Shown here piece after piece: positions 1-6,947 of a stretch of DNA of 7,144 nt. Origin of the DNA: Gemmatimonas phototrophica. GTDB taxonomy: Bacteria; Gemmatimonadota; Gemmatimonadetes; Longimicrobiales; Gaopeijiaceae. The translations under genes and the position numbers were made by a program. The stretch lies in the NCBI GenBank assembly GCA_945876015.1, contig CAMCNM010000096.1, positions 1 through 7,144 on the forward strand, in the 5' to 3' direction. Each line of letters starts with the position of its first letter. Positions within the stretch are counted from its first letter, which is position 1. Under the pieces are notes generated by a model. It was given only the letters and a program-made list of their open reading frames with translations, ran no database searches and had not been told where the DNA came from.

Positions 1-582
1 GACGTCGTGGCGCTCGGGCGGGTCGGCCATCCGCTGCTGCGCGAGGGCGCGCGAGCGGGCGGCGAGCTCTGGGTGACGGGCAGCCTCGGCGGCGCGGGCG
101 CCGCGGTCGCCGCCTGGACCGCCGGGCGCGAGCCCACCGCCGCGCACCGTCGCGCGTTCGCGCGCCCCGAGCCGCGCGTCAAAGAGGCGCTCTGGCTCGC
201 GCAGACCGGACACGTGCGGGCGCTGATCGATCTCTCCGATGGGCTCGCCGGAGACGCCGGGCACCTCGCCGCCGCGTCGGGCTGCGGTGTGGTCCTGTTC
301 GGCGCGCACATTCCGGTTGCCGAGGGCGTGGTGGACGTGGCGGGTGGTCGCGCGGAGGCGGTCCGGCTCGCCCTCACCGCCGGCGAGGACTACGAGCTCT
401 GCTTCGCGTCGGAGGAGGGAGCCATCGAGTCTTTCCGCGCCGAGTTCGAGCAGCGCTTCGGGCTCGCGTTGACGCTCGTCGGCCGCTTCGTGGACGGTAC
501 CGGTGTGGTGCTCGACTCGGGCGCCGGCGCGCCGGGCCTCCTGCGCGGCGGCTACAGTCACTTCGGTCGGGAGCCGGCGTGA
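1..582 (+). CDS. thiL: Thiamine-monophosphate kinase, C-terminal part (5' end outside window)
   Basis: ThiL phosphorylates thiamine monophosphate with ATP to give thiamine diphosphate, the last step of cofactor synthesis in the cytoplasm. The frame is open from base 1, so the true start and the N-terminal ATP/Mg-binding half lie upstream. The visible 193 codons show the ThiL/PurM-like C-terminal domain: the DLSDGLAGD motif (229-255) matches the family's D-[IL]-S-D-G-L-x-x-D metal/phosphate motif. The AGEDYEL motif (379-399) matches the G-G-E-D-Y-E-L signature, with alanine in place of the first glycine. A glycine-rich 'TGSLGGAGAAV' stretch (about 76-108) fits the domain start. The C-terminal 'GGYSHF' resembles the usual ThiL ending G-[WY]-x-H-F. 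The stop TGA at 580-582 overlaps the GTG start of the acyltransferase, implying translational coupling. Identification is from motifs and is secure; only the kinase half in the window can be judged intact. Confidence 0.93.
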   Translation, partial: DVVALGRVGHPLLREGARAGGELWVTGSLGGAGAAVAAWTAGREPTAAHRRAFARPEPRVKEALWLAQTGHVRALIDLSDGLAGDAGHLAAASGCGVVLFGAHIPVAEGVVDVAGGRAEAVRLALTAGEDYELCFASEEGAIESFRAEFEQRFGLALTLVGRFVDGTGVVLDSGAGAPGLLRGGYSHFGREPA

Positions 583-1334
583 TCCGGGCGCTCTGGGTCG
601 CGCTCGTCGGGGGCGTCGCCACCGCAGTCCTCGCCACGCAGATCGTCGTCGCGAACTGGCTCGGGCTCGCCATGACCGACCGTGTCTGCCGCCGCAATCC
701 GACGAGGTCGGCGAGGATCATCCTGTGGGCGTCGGGGGTGAAGGTGCAGTGGGAGGGACTAGAGCGCCTCGATGGCACGGGCCCTCGCCTCCTGGTCGCG
801 AACCACGAGTCCTGGTTCGACGTGATGGCGCTCACCGCCAGTCTCCCGCTGGGCTATCGGTTCGCGATCAAGAAGGAATTGGAGAAGGTGCCGATCTGGG
901 GCGCCGCCTGGGTGGCGTGCGGGCACATCTCGGTGGATCGCCACAACCGGCAGGCCGCGCTCGAATCGATGGAGCACGCCCGGCAGATCGGCGGCGAGAA
1001 CCAGAACATGCTGATCGTGTTCTTCCCGGAGGGCACGCGCTCGCCCGACGGCGCGTTGCTCCCGTTCAAGAAAGGGGCGTTCGTGCTTGCGCTCCAGCTG
1101 GGTGTGCCGATCATTCCGGTCGCGGTGATCGGCGGAAGACAGATCATGGCGAAGCAGAGCCTGCGCATCCGGAGCGGTACGATGCGCGTCGTGGTCGGAG
1201 AGCCGATCTCGGTCGCGGGGATGGCCTTCGACGACCGGAACGCGCTGGTCGATCGCACGCGAACGGCGATCGCGGCGATGCGGGGTGGCGAAGGACCGAC
1301 TGAAGCACCGACGGAAGCGCCGCGCGGGGCGTGA
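579..1334 (+). CDS. plsC: 1-acyl-sn-glycerol-3-phosphate acyltransferase (PlsC/LPLAT family)
   Basis: Members acylate lysophosphatidic acid at sn-2 to give phosphatidic acid, the common phospholipid precursor, at the inner face of the cytoplasmic membrane. The 251-residue length is typical. A hydrophobic N-terminus (residues about 4-31) is a likely membrane anchor. All four acyltransferase blocks are visible: NHESWFD at 75-81 (catalytic H-x4-D), GHISVDRHNR at 115-124, FPEGTRS at 149-155 (glycerophosphate binding) and VPIIPV at 176-181. The start is GTG at 579 within a GTGA overlap with the thiL stop; this keeps the whole membrane helix and I saw no better start. The tail after residue 237 is low complexity with a TEAP-TEAP tandem and is probably disordered. 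Only 36 nt separate it from eno, so it likely lies in the same operon. Substrate specificity (LPA versus another lysolipid) cannot be read from sequence. Confidence 0.93.
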   Translation: MIRALWVALVGGVATAVLATQIVVANWLGLAMTDRVCRRNPTRSARIILWASGVKVQWEGLERLDGTGPRLLVANHESWFDVMALTASLPLGYRFAIKKELEKVPIWGAAWVACGHISVDRHNRQAALESMEHARQIGGENQNMLIVFFPEGTRSPDGALLPFKKGAFVLALQLGVPIIPVAVIGGRQIMAKQSLRIRSGTMRVVVGEPISVAGMAFDDRNALVDRTRTAIAAMRGGEGPTEAPTEAPRGA

Positions 1335-2943
<1,609 letters not shown>

Positions 2944-2947
<4 letters not shown>

Positions 2948-3669
2948 CTCTCTTCGCTCTTCCCGGCCTCCAGCCGCGGCGCGCTCCCTTCCTCGACGAT
3001 CGCGCCGACCTCGAGCACCGACGCTTCGAGCGCCCGCATCGAGCGCTTCTGCAGGATGGGCCAGGTGAGGCGCGTCCCCACGAAGATGGCACCGATCGGA
3101 GCGAGGACGGCCAGAGTGGGGCCCATCACCGCGGCGAGCCCCGCGAACCCACCGAGCGGCAGCAGCCCGATTCCCACCGCGAGCGCGACCGAGGAGATCA
3201 GCGCGAGCTGGTGGCCCTTCCGCTCGGCCTGCCCGGTCACCTCGACGGTCGATCCCGCAGTGGTCACCTCGACCGAGGTACGTCCGAGCCCGTGCTCTTC
3301 ACGCCAGATGAACGTGCTGCCCACCGTCTCGACCTCGCCCCGGTGGCGCATGGTCCGCTCGATCGCGGCGCGCACGGCCGCGTGGCGCTCGGGTGAGAGC
3401 GACCCGGTGAAGACACCCTGGACGATGGGATCGATCGGAGCGCCCCAGAGCCGGGACGGGAACGAGTCGGTCGGAACGAGCGAGACGGCGGCCGCGCGCC
3501 GGACGGCCGCCGCGTCGATGCCGGCCTCGTGCGCCGCCGCGACGATTTCGTCGAGGCTCAGCGTGTCGTCACGCCGATTCTCGAGGCGCTGCTCGCCGTC
3601 GGTGGCGCGACGGAGGATGAGCGCGGTCTCCTCGGGGCTGAATCGCCGGCCTTCGGGCTCGTCAGCCAT
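2944..3669 (-). CDS. Conserved-looking hypothetical protein with two predicted membrane segments
   Basis: Function unknown. The 241 residues divide into three parts. An N-terminal helical region (about 9-62) contains FSPEETALILRRA and then LSLDEIVAAAHEAGID, a pattern I have seen at the start of many unannotated proteins in high-GC soil phyla. A soluble middle part (about 68-150) is rich in beta-strand-like stretches (TSVEVTTAGSTVEVTG). Two adjacent hydrophobic segments (about 154-174 and 176-198) form a likely hairpin through the membrane. The C-terminal tail is acidic. There is no signal peptide, so both ends are probably cytoplasmic. ATG 3669 is supported by an AGGAG eight bases upstream. 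It follows the slipin gene by 15 nt on the same strand, so the two are probably one operon. It occupies the place often held by NfeD beside slipins, but I see no NfeD/OB-fold features. High GC matches the neighbours. Confidence 0.85.
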
Positions 3670-3684
3670 GACGCCCGCTCCTGA

Positions 3685-4566
3685 TCAGCGTCCTTCGCCC
3701 TTGGGCGCAGCGGCCTCGAGCGCGCGCTTGGCCAGCTCCATGACGTCGTTCTGTCCACTCGGCAGCAGGGGAGGGGTCGCGGCCGTGCTCGCGGCGCCGT
3801 CGAGAGGCACCTTGCCGCCGGTACCCTTTCCGAGCAGCCCAGCGAACAACTCCATCGGAATCGGGAACAGCGTGGTCGAGTTGTTCTCGGTCGCGATCTC
3901 GGCGACGGTCTGCAGATAGCGGAGCTGCAGCGCGGCGGGATAGTTCTGCATGACCTCGGCGGCCTGCGCCAGCTTGGTCGAGGCCTGGTACTCGCCTTCG
4001 GCCGCGATCACCTTCGCGCGCCGCTCGCGCTCGGCCTCGGCCTGCTTGGCCATCGCGCGCTTCATCTCCTGGGGCAGGTCGATGTCCTTGATCTCGACCC
4101 CCGTGACCTCGATGCCCCACGGGTCGGTGCCCCGGTCCAGGATCTCGCGGATGTGCTCGTTGATGTGCTCGCGGCTGGCGAGCAGCTCGTCCAGCTCGGA
4201 TTGTCCGATCACGCTGCGCAGGGTCGTCTGCGAGAGCTGGCTGGTGGCGAAGTAGTAGTCCTCGATCTCGATCACGGCCTTGGCCGGGTCGATCACACGG
4301 AAGTAGACCACCGCGGTGACCTTCAGCGTGACGTTATCCTTTGTGATCGTGTCCTGGGGCGCCACGTCGAGCGCGACCGTGCGCAGGTCCATCTTGCGCA
4401 GCCGGTCGATCCCGAACGGGAGGACGAAGACGAGCCCGGGCCCCTTGGCGCGCAGGAGCTTGCCCAGCCGGAAGACCACGCCGCGCTCGTACTCGAAGAG
4501 AACGCGGAACGTGGAGAGGGCTCCGATGCCCGCGATCACGAGGAGGACGGGGATCACGATCTCCAT
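3685..4566 (-). CDS. Slipin / stomatin-like SPFH (band 7) membrane protein
   Basis: Slipins are SPFH-domain proteins that oligomerise at the inner membrane and are thought to organise membrane microdomains and assist membrane protein quality control. The 293-residue protein has one N-terminal hydrophobic segment (about 2-19). The SPFH domain follows: [14 protein letters not shown] (24-37), [15 protein letters not shown] (42-56), [10 protein letters not shown] (59-68), the [18 protein letters not shown] core (77-94) and the [13 protein letters not shown] segment (120-132). A charged helix with alternating A/E/R residues (about 169-203, [18 protein letters not shown]) is the typical coiled coil. 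Before the tail, [14 protein letters not shown] (228-241) resembles the conserved slipin end that leads to oligomerisation. ATG 4566 has an AGGGAGA ribosome-binding site seven bases upstream. It is the first gene of a two-gene operon with the unknown membrane protein. It is slipin rather than HflK/HflC (no paired gene) or flotillin (too short). Confidence 0.95.
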   Translation of the reverse strand: MEIVIPVLLVIAGIGALSTFRVLFEYERGVVFRLGKLLRAKGPGLVFVLPFGIDRLRKMDLRTVALDVAPQDTITKDNVTLKVTAVVYFRVIDPAKAVIEIEDYYFATSQLSQTTLRSVIGQSELDELLASREHINEHIREILDRGTDPWGIEVTGVEIKDIDLPQEMKRAMAKQAEAERERRAKVIAAEGEYQASTKLAQAAEVMQNYPAALQLRYLQTVAEIATENNSTTLFPIPMELFAGLLGKGTGGKVPLDGAASTAATPPLLPSGQNDVMELAKRALEAAAPKGEGR

Positions 4567-4605
4567 GACTTTTTCTCCCTAGAGGCGGGGTCGGACGCCG
4601 GTAAC

Positions 4606-4636
4606 ATAATACGGCTGGCAGGGTTGACACCCCCAA
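4606..4636 (-). promoter_or_regulatory. Possible promoter for the slipin operon
   Basis: On the minus strand TATTAT (4606-4611) is a five-of-six match to a -10 box and would give a start near 4599, with a leader of roughly 33 nt before the slipin ATG. The best -35 candidate is TTGGGG (4631-4636), but the 19-nt spacing is long, so this is tentative. Its spacer covers the TTGACA assigned to the divergent tRNA. Confidence 0.35.
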
Positions 4637-4652
4637 AGGCCCCGGTCAGGTT
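4624..4652 (+). promoter_or_regulatory. Putative promoter of the tRNA gene
   Basis: A perfect TTGACA (4624-4629) lies 35 nt before the tRNA. With a 17-nt spacer the -10 position is CAGGTT (4647-4652), a poor match to TATAAT. Transcription would begin a few bases before the mature tRNA 5' end, which suits a stable RNA promoter. The -35 is convincing and the -10 is not. Confidence 0.5.
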
Positions 4653-4664
4653 TTGGCCTCTCCC

Positions 4665-4738
4665 GCCGGAGTAGCTCAGCTGGTTAGAGCAGGGGAATCA
4701 TAATCCCAAGGTCGGGGGTTCGAGTCCCTCCTCCGGCA
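4665..4738 (+). tRNA. tRNA with CAU anticodon (elongator Met, or Ile2 after lysidine modification)
   Basis: A complete cloverleaf can be drawn over 74 nt. The acceptor stem is GCCGGAG/CTCCGGC (4665-4671 with 4731-4737), all seven pairs intact. The D arm is GCTC/GAGC (4674-4677 with 4687-4690). The anticodon arm is GGGGA/TCCCA (4692-4696 with 4704-4708) with loop ATCATAA and anticodon CAT at 4699-4701. The T arm is GGGGG/CCCTC (4714-4718 with 4726-4730) around TTCGAGT. The discriminator is A4738 and CCA is not encoded. The outer anticodon-stem pair (G4692 opposite A4708) is a mismatch. The fully paired acceptor start excludes initiator tRNA-fMet, which has an unpaired position 1. The G-rich stem and AGGTC variable loop (4709-4713) resemble E. 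coli tRNA-Ile2 somewhat more than its elongator Met, but I cannot decide between them by eye. Confidence 0.95.
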
Positions 4739-4745
4739 CTGCACG

Positions 4746-4931
4746 CAGGACAAGCCGTATCTGCGCGAACACTGGGAGACGACCCGCGAGCAGTTGCTCA
4801 AGGGGACCTACCGGGCGAGCGCAGTGAAGCGGCAGCCCATCCCGAAGAGCGGCGGAGGGATGGGGCAGCTTGGCATTCCGACGGGGGCGGCAGTGGAATC
4901 CCGCTTGCCGAGTTCCTGGACCACCCCGTGA
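4746..4931 (+). pseudogene. Remnant of a group II intron reverse transcriptase/maturase
   Basis: Reading from 4746 without a start codon gives a fragment containing LREHWETTREQLLKGTYR (4761-4814), AVKRQPIPKSGGG (4821-4859) and then LGIPT (4869-4883). This matches the N-terminal block of group II intron-encoded proteins (LtrA-like), where a helix ending in L-x-G-x-Y is followed by x-I-P-K-P-G-G-G-x-R-x-L-G-I-P-T. After GIPT the similarity stops at once and the frame ends at TGA 4929-4931. The palm domain with the YADD active site, the maturase domain and any intron RNA domain V are absent. The usual arginine before LGIPT reads as glycine-glutamine here (MGQLGIPT), a further sign of decay. It begins seven bases after the tRNA. 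It is a dead relic, about 46 recognisable codons; the identification rests on these motifs only. Confidence 0.72.
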
Positions 4932-4955
4932 AGCACTGGTTGAGCTGAGCTGCTC
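4932..4955. other. Short gap between the RT remnant and the TPR gene
   Basis: I see no gene or site here. A second frame ending at TGA 4946-4948 could be read on the plus strand across the end of the remnant, but it resembles nothing I recognise. Confidence 0.4.
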
Positions 4956-5990
4956 CTACGGCGTCACGCCGTACTTCGCGACCTCGTCTGCGATGTCCGC
5001 TTGGATTTGTTCGGCTGCAGCAAGATCAGCGCGGCCACCCGTCGTGTCACCCTTCATCTGCCTTGCCAATCCGCGCAGGTAGAGGGACAAAGCGTACTTC
5101 GCGTCGGCTTTCAGCGAGGCATCGAAATCCGTGATGGCTGCATCGGGGAGCTTCAATTTCAGGTTGACGAGACCGCGGCTGGTCAGCGCGTTGCGATCTC
5201 CCGGGCTGATGTCGAGCGAATTGTCGCAATCCGATAGACCCTCCTGGAGCCGTCCGAGAAGGGCCTTGGCCCAGCAGCGACTGCGGAACGCGGGGGCGTA
5301 GGTGGGATTCAGGTCGATCGATCGGTCGAGGTCCCGTATCGCCCGGTCATAGTCGCCTTTGGCGTTGTAGGCGGTGCCGCGGTTGCTCAGGGCGCGCGCA
5401 TAGTCCGGATCCAGTCTGATCGCCTGGTCGTAGTCCTGAATCGCCCGTTCGAGGTCGCCCTTCTCGTTGTAGGAATAGCCGCGGTTGTTGAATGCGCGGG
5501 GATAGGTCGGGTCCAGCTCGATCGCCGCGTCATAGTTCTGAATCGCCCGGTCATCGTCGCCCTTCGAGCTGTAGGCGACGCCGCGATTGTTGAACGCAAC
5601 GACATAGCCAGGATCCAGTTTGATGGCCTGATCGAAGTCCTGGATCGCACGGTCATGGTCGCCCTTGGTGTTGTAGGCGTTGCCACGGTTGTTGAACGCA
5701 AAGGCAAAGGCCGGATCCAGCTTGATCGCTTCGCCGTAGTCCTGAATCGCCCGGTCGGGTTCGCCGTTCGCGTTGTAGGACCTGGCGCGGTTGAAGAACG
5801 CCTGCGCAAGATCGGATGGCGTCCCCTGGCCCGCTTCTATGAGCGCGGTGCAGCCTCCGATGCTGAGATCCGGGTCGGCATCCGCGCACCGCTCGAGGTT
5901 CGCGTCACGGGTCTGCGCCGAAGCGTTTGAGGGAGATGCCGCGAACGCGACGCCGAGAACGATGGCGATGATCAGCGCTTTCTGGCTCAT
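4956..5990 (-). CDS. Secreted tetratricopeptide-repeat protein, eight TPR units
   Basis: The 344-residue protein has a signal peptide (residues 1-25: hydrophobic core ALIIAIVLGVAFAA, likely cleavage after ASA), so it should act in the periplasm or outside the cell. The mature N-terminus carries a cysteine pair, C35 and C47, in the frame RCADADPD...GGCTALI, which may form a disulfide. Eight TPR units follow with an exact 34-residue period at 63-96, 97-130, 131-164, 165-198, 199-232, 233-266, 267-300 and 301-334. The consensus is AFNNRGxAYNxKGDxDRAIQDYDQAIxLDPxY; units 6-8 are the most diverged. TPRs are protein-binding scaffolds; the partner is unknown. ATG 5990 is chosen because it has GGAGGAG just upstream and is followed by a signal peptide. 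It overlaps the upstream plug-like gene by ATGA. The gene has lower GC (about 58% in two samples) than its neighbours, and its C-x11-C plus TPR layout recalls alphaproteobacterial secreted TPR proteins, which suggests transfer. Confidence 0.93.
   Translation of the reverse strand: MSQKALIIAIVLGVAFAASPSNASAQTRDANLERCADADPDLSIGGCTALIEAGQGTPSDLAQAFFNRARSYNANGEPDRAIQDYGEAIKLDPAFAFAFNNRGNAYNTKGDHDRAIQDFDQAIKLDPGYVVAFNNRGVAYSSKGDDDRAIQNYDAAIELDPTYPRAFNNRGYSYNEKGDLERAIQDYDQAIRLDPDYARALSNRGTAYNAKGDYDRAIRDLDRSIDLNPTYAPAFRSRCWAKALLGRLQEGLSDCDNSLDISPGDRNALTSRGLVNLKLKLPDAAITDFDASLKADAKYALSLYLRGLARQMKGDTTGGRADLAAAEQIQADIADEVAKYGVTP
4957..4973. repeat. Perfect 8-bp inverted repeat across the TPR gene stop codon
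   Basis: TACGGCGT and ACGCCGTA flank a single central C. It covers the last codons and the stop of the TPR gene. In RNA it could fold as a six- or seven-pair hairpin with a five- or three-base loop. On the minus strand no run of U follows, so it is not a classical intrinsic terminator; it could protect the mRNA 3' end or aid another termination mode. Confidence 0.6.
5204..5801 (-). repeat. 102-bp tandem repeats encoding the TPR units
   Basis: Within the TPR gene the DNA repeats every 102 bp (34 codons). For example, the TCCTGAATCGCCC block at 5434 recurs as TTCTGAATCGCCC at 5536, and again as TCCTGAATCGCCC near 5740. Similar GTTGTAGGC blocks recur with the same phase. The similarity at nucleotide level shows that the central units arose by recent tandem duplication or are homogenised by recombination. 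Confidence 0.75.
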
Positions 5991-6835
5991 CGGGTCTCCT
6001 CCCACTTGCTCCAGATCAGGATGACTCCGCAGGCGCCACCCACCCCCTGGGAGAACTGCATGGGGACCTGGGATCCGACGTAGACCTCGATCGCCTCGAT
6101 CGTGCTGGGCGGAAGCCGGTCGAGCTCGCCGCGGTACCGAACACCGTCGAGATAGATCGCCATGAGGTTGGGGCTCGGTGCGGGCACGAACGGCTTTGGG
6201 GTCTGGCTCCCCCTCGGAGTGCCGGAGGTCGGTGGGTTGGCGGACAGGCCGAACGAGCTCAGCGTTGTGCACGAGCGCCGGCTTAGCACCTCCCTGCGCG
6301 CCCCGAAGCCCGTCGAGAACAAGTCGACGGTGGGGATCCTGTAGAAGTAGTCGGACGTCATGATCGCGAGGATCGAGGCGATCTCCAGCGGCCCTCGCTG
6401 GTGGCCGAAGCCCATGCGCTCGCGGTCGTAGAACCCCGCGTCGCGGAGCCGCGCGATCTGCGCGGTCGTGGTGACGGTCAGGCCTTCGATCTCGATCGGA
6501 TCGGCCGTGAGCGCGATGTCGCCGGTGGCCACCGCGTGGGTTTCTAGGAGGAGCATCTTCGACGCCTTCCCGTAGCCCAGCATCGATACCTCGAGGGTGC
6601 GCGCGCCGGGCGGGATGCCGACGATCTGCGCGATGCCCGCGTCGTTGGCGAGGCGGAAGAGCGCGAGTTCCGGGAAGCCGACCTGCGCGCCGCCGATCGG
6701 CCGCCCGGTCGCGGCGTCGGTGATCCGAACGCGGAGCGCGGCGGTCTCATTGGACTGCGCGGTGAGCGGGGCGCCTACTGAGCCCGCGAGGAGGAGCGCG
6801 GTGAGGACCGTCGCATGAGCCCTGCGTGTTCGCAT
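5987..6835 (-). CDS. Secreted carboxypeptidase-regulatory-like / TonB-plug-like protein
   Basis: The 282-residue protein begins with a signal peptide (RTRRAH, then a hydrophobic core to about residue 21, likely cleavage after LTA at 26). Residues about 34-110 form a CarboxypepD_reg/SusC-like beta-sandwich: LRVRITDAATGRPIGGAQV, then a glycine/proline-containing turn and LEVSMLGYGK. Residues 114-125 (IEIEGLTVTTTA) resemble the linker before a TonB receptor plug. The C-terminus (225-276) has AIYLDGVRY, LPPSTIEAIEVYVG and GVGGACGVILIWSK, like a plug domain's final strands. There is no beta-barrel: a full TonB-dependent receptor would run several hundred residues more. Two cysteines (C189, C269) may pair. 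Such barrel-less plug proteins are common in Gemmatimonadota and Acidobacteria, as far as I recall; their role is unknown, possibly outer-membrane-associated binding. ATG 6835 is chosen over 6871 because AGGGGGAG lies five bases upstream and the signal peptide then starts directly. The stop overlaps the TPR start. Confidence 0.87.
   Translation of the reverse strand: MRTRRAHATVLTALLLAGSVGAPLTAQSNETAALRVRITDAATGRPIGGAQVGFPELALFRLANDAGIAQIVGIPPGARTLEVSMLGYGKASKMLLLETHAVATGDIALTADPIEIEGLTVTTTAQIARLRDAGFYDRERMGFGHQRGPLEIASILAIMTSDYFYRIPTVDLFSTGFGARREVLSRRSCTTLSSFGLSANPPTSGTPRGSQTPKPFVPAPSPNLMAIYLDGVRYRGELDRLPPSTIEAIEVYVGSQVPMQFSQGVGGACGVILIWSKWEETR
5995..6003 (-). promoter_or_regulatory. Ribosome-binding site that sets the TPR gene start
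   Basis: On the minus strand GGGAGGAGA ends four bases before ATG 5990. It lies within the last codons of the plug-like gene and selects this start over an in-frame upstream ATG at 6272 that would add 94 residues in a shadow frame. Confidence 0.85.
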
Positions 6836-6840
6836 TGGCG

Positions 6841-6848
6841 CTCCCCCT
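6841..6848 (-). promoter_or_regulatory. Ribosome-binding site that sets the plug-like gene start
   Basis: On the minus strand AGGGGGAG lies five bases before ATG 6835. A start at ATG 6871 would place this site inside the coding region and add twelve residues ahead of the signal peptide, so 6835 is preferred. Confidence 0.8.
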
Positions 6849-6947
6849 GATTGGAACCGACTGTCGAGCAAAGCTATCAGGGCAACCAGTATGCGACACC
6901 CTCGCCTTCCCGAAGGGACTGCGTGGCGCCGATCCAGCTTGACGTCT
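6849..6947. other. Intergenic region before the plug-like gene
   Basis: These roughly 100 bases separate the end of the edge gene from the plug-like gene on the same strand. A promoter for the plug/TPR pair is expected here, but I find only a weak -10 candidate, CATACT on the minus strand near 6889-6894, with no fitting -35. A small CCTTC/GAAGG inverted repeat (about 6905-6916) has no T tract and is not a convincing terminator. Confidence 0.35.

Noticed and set aside
503..1303. A 266-codon plus-strand frame across thiL and plsC
   Set aside because: It overlaps the motif-confirmed PlsC frame and is arginine-rich low-complexity shadow sequence.
3056..3919. A 287-codon plus-strand frame opposite the slipin operon
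   Set aside because: It is rich in S, A, P and R, lacks motifs, and lies antisense to a clear SPFH gene and its partner.
4637..4659. Inverted repeat AGGCC/GGCCT between the tRNA -35 and the tRNA
   Set aside because: Five-base arms with a 13-base loop are easily found by chance in GC-rich DNA; there is no adjacent T tract and no known operator resemblance.
4902..4948. A second plus-strand frame ending in FLDHPVKHWLS as a shifted continuation of the RT remnant
   Set aside because: It does not match the expected RT sequence after LGIPT, nor the usual maturase C-terminus, so a simple frameshift is not supported.
5204..5801. Periodic repeats as a possible CRISPR array
   Set aside because: The 102-bp period matches 34 codons of a continuous TPR reading frame and the 'spacers' are themselves similar.
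5991..6272. A 94-residue N-terminal extension of the TPR protein
   Set aside because: The extension lies out of frame within the plug-like gene, reads as shadow sequence, and would bury the signal peptide that begins at ATG 5990 after a strong ribosome-binding site.
6836..6871. A twelve-residue longer start for the plug-like protein
   Set aside because: The AGGGGGAG site lies inside this stretch and fits ATG 6835, which starts directly at the signal peptide.
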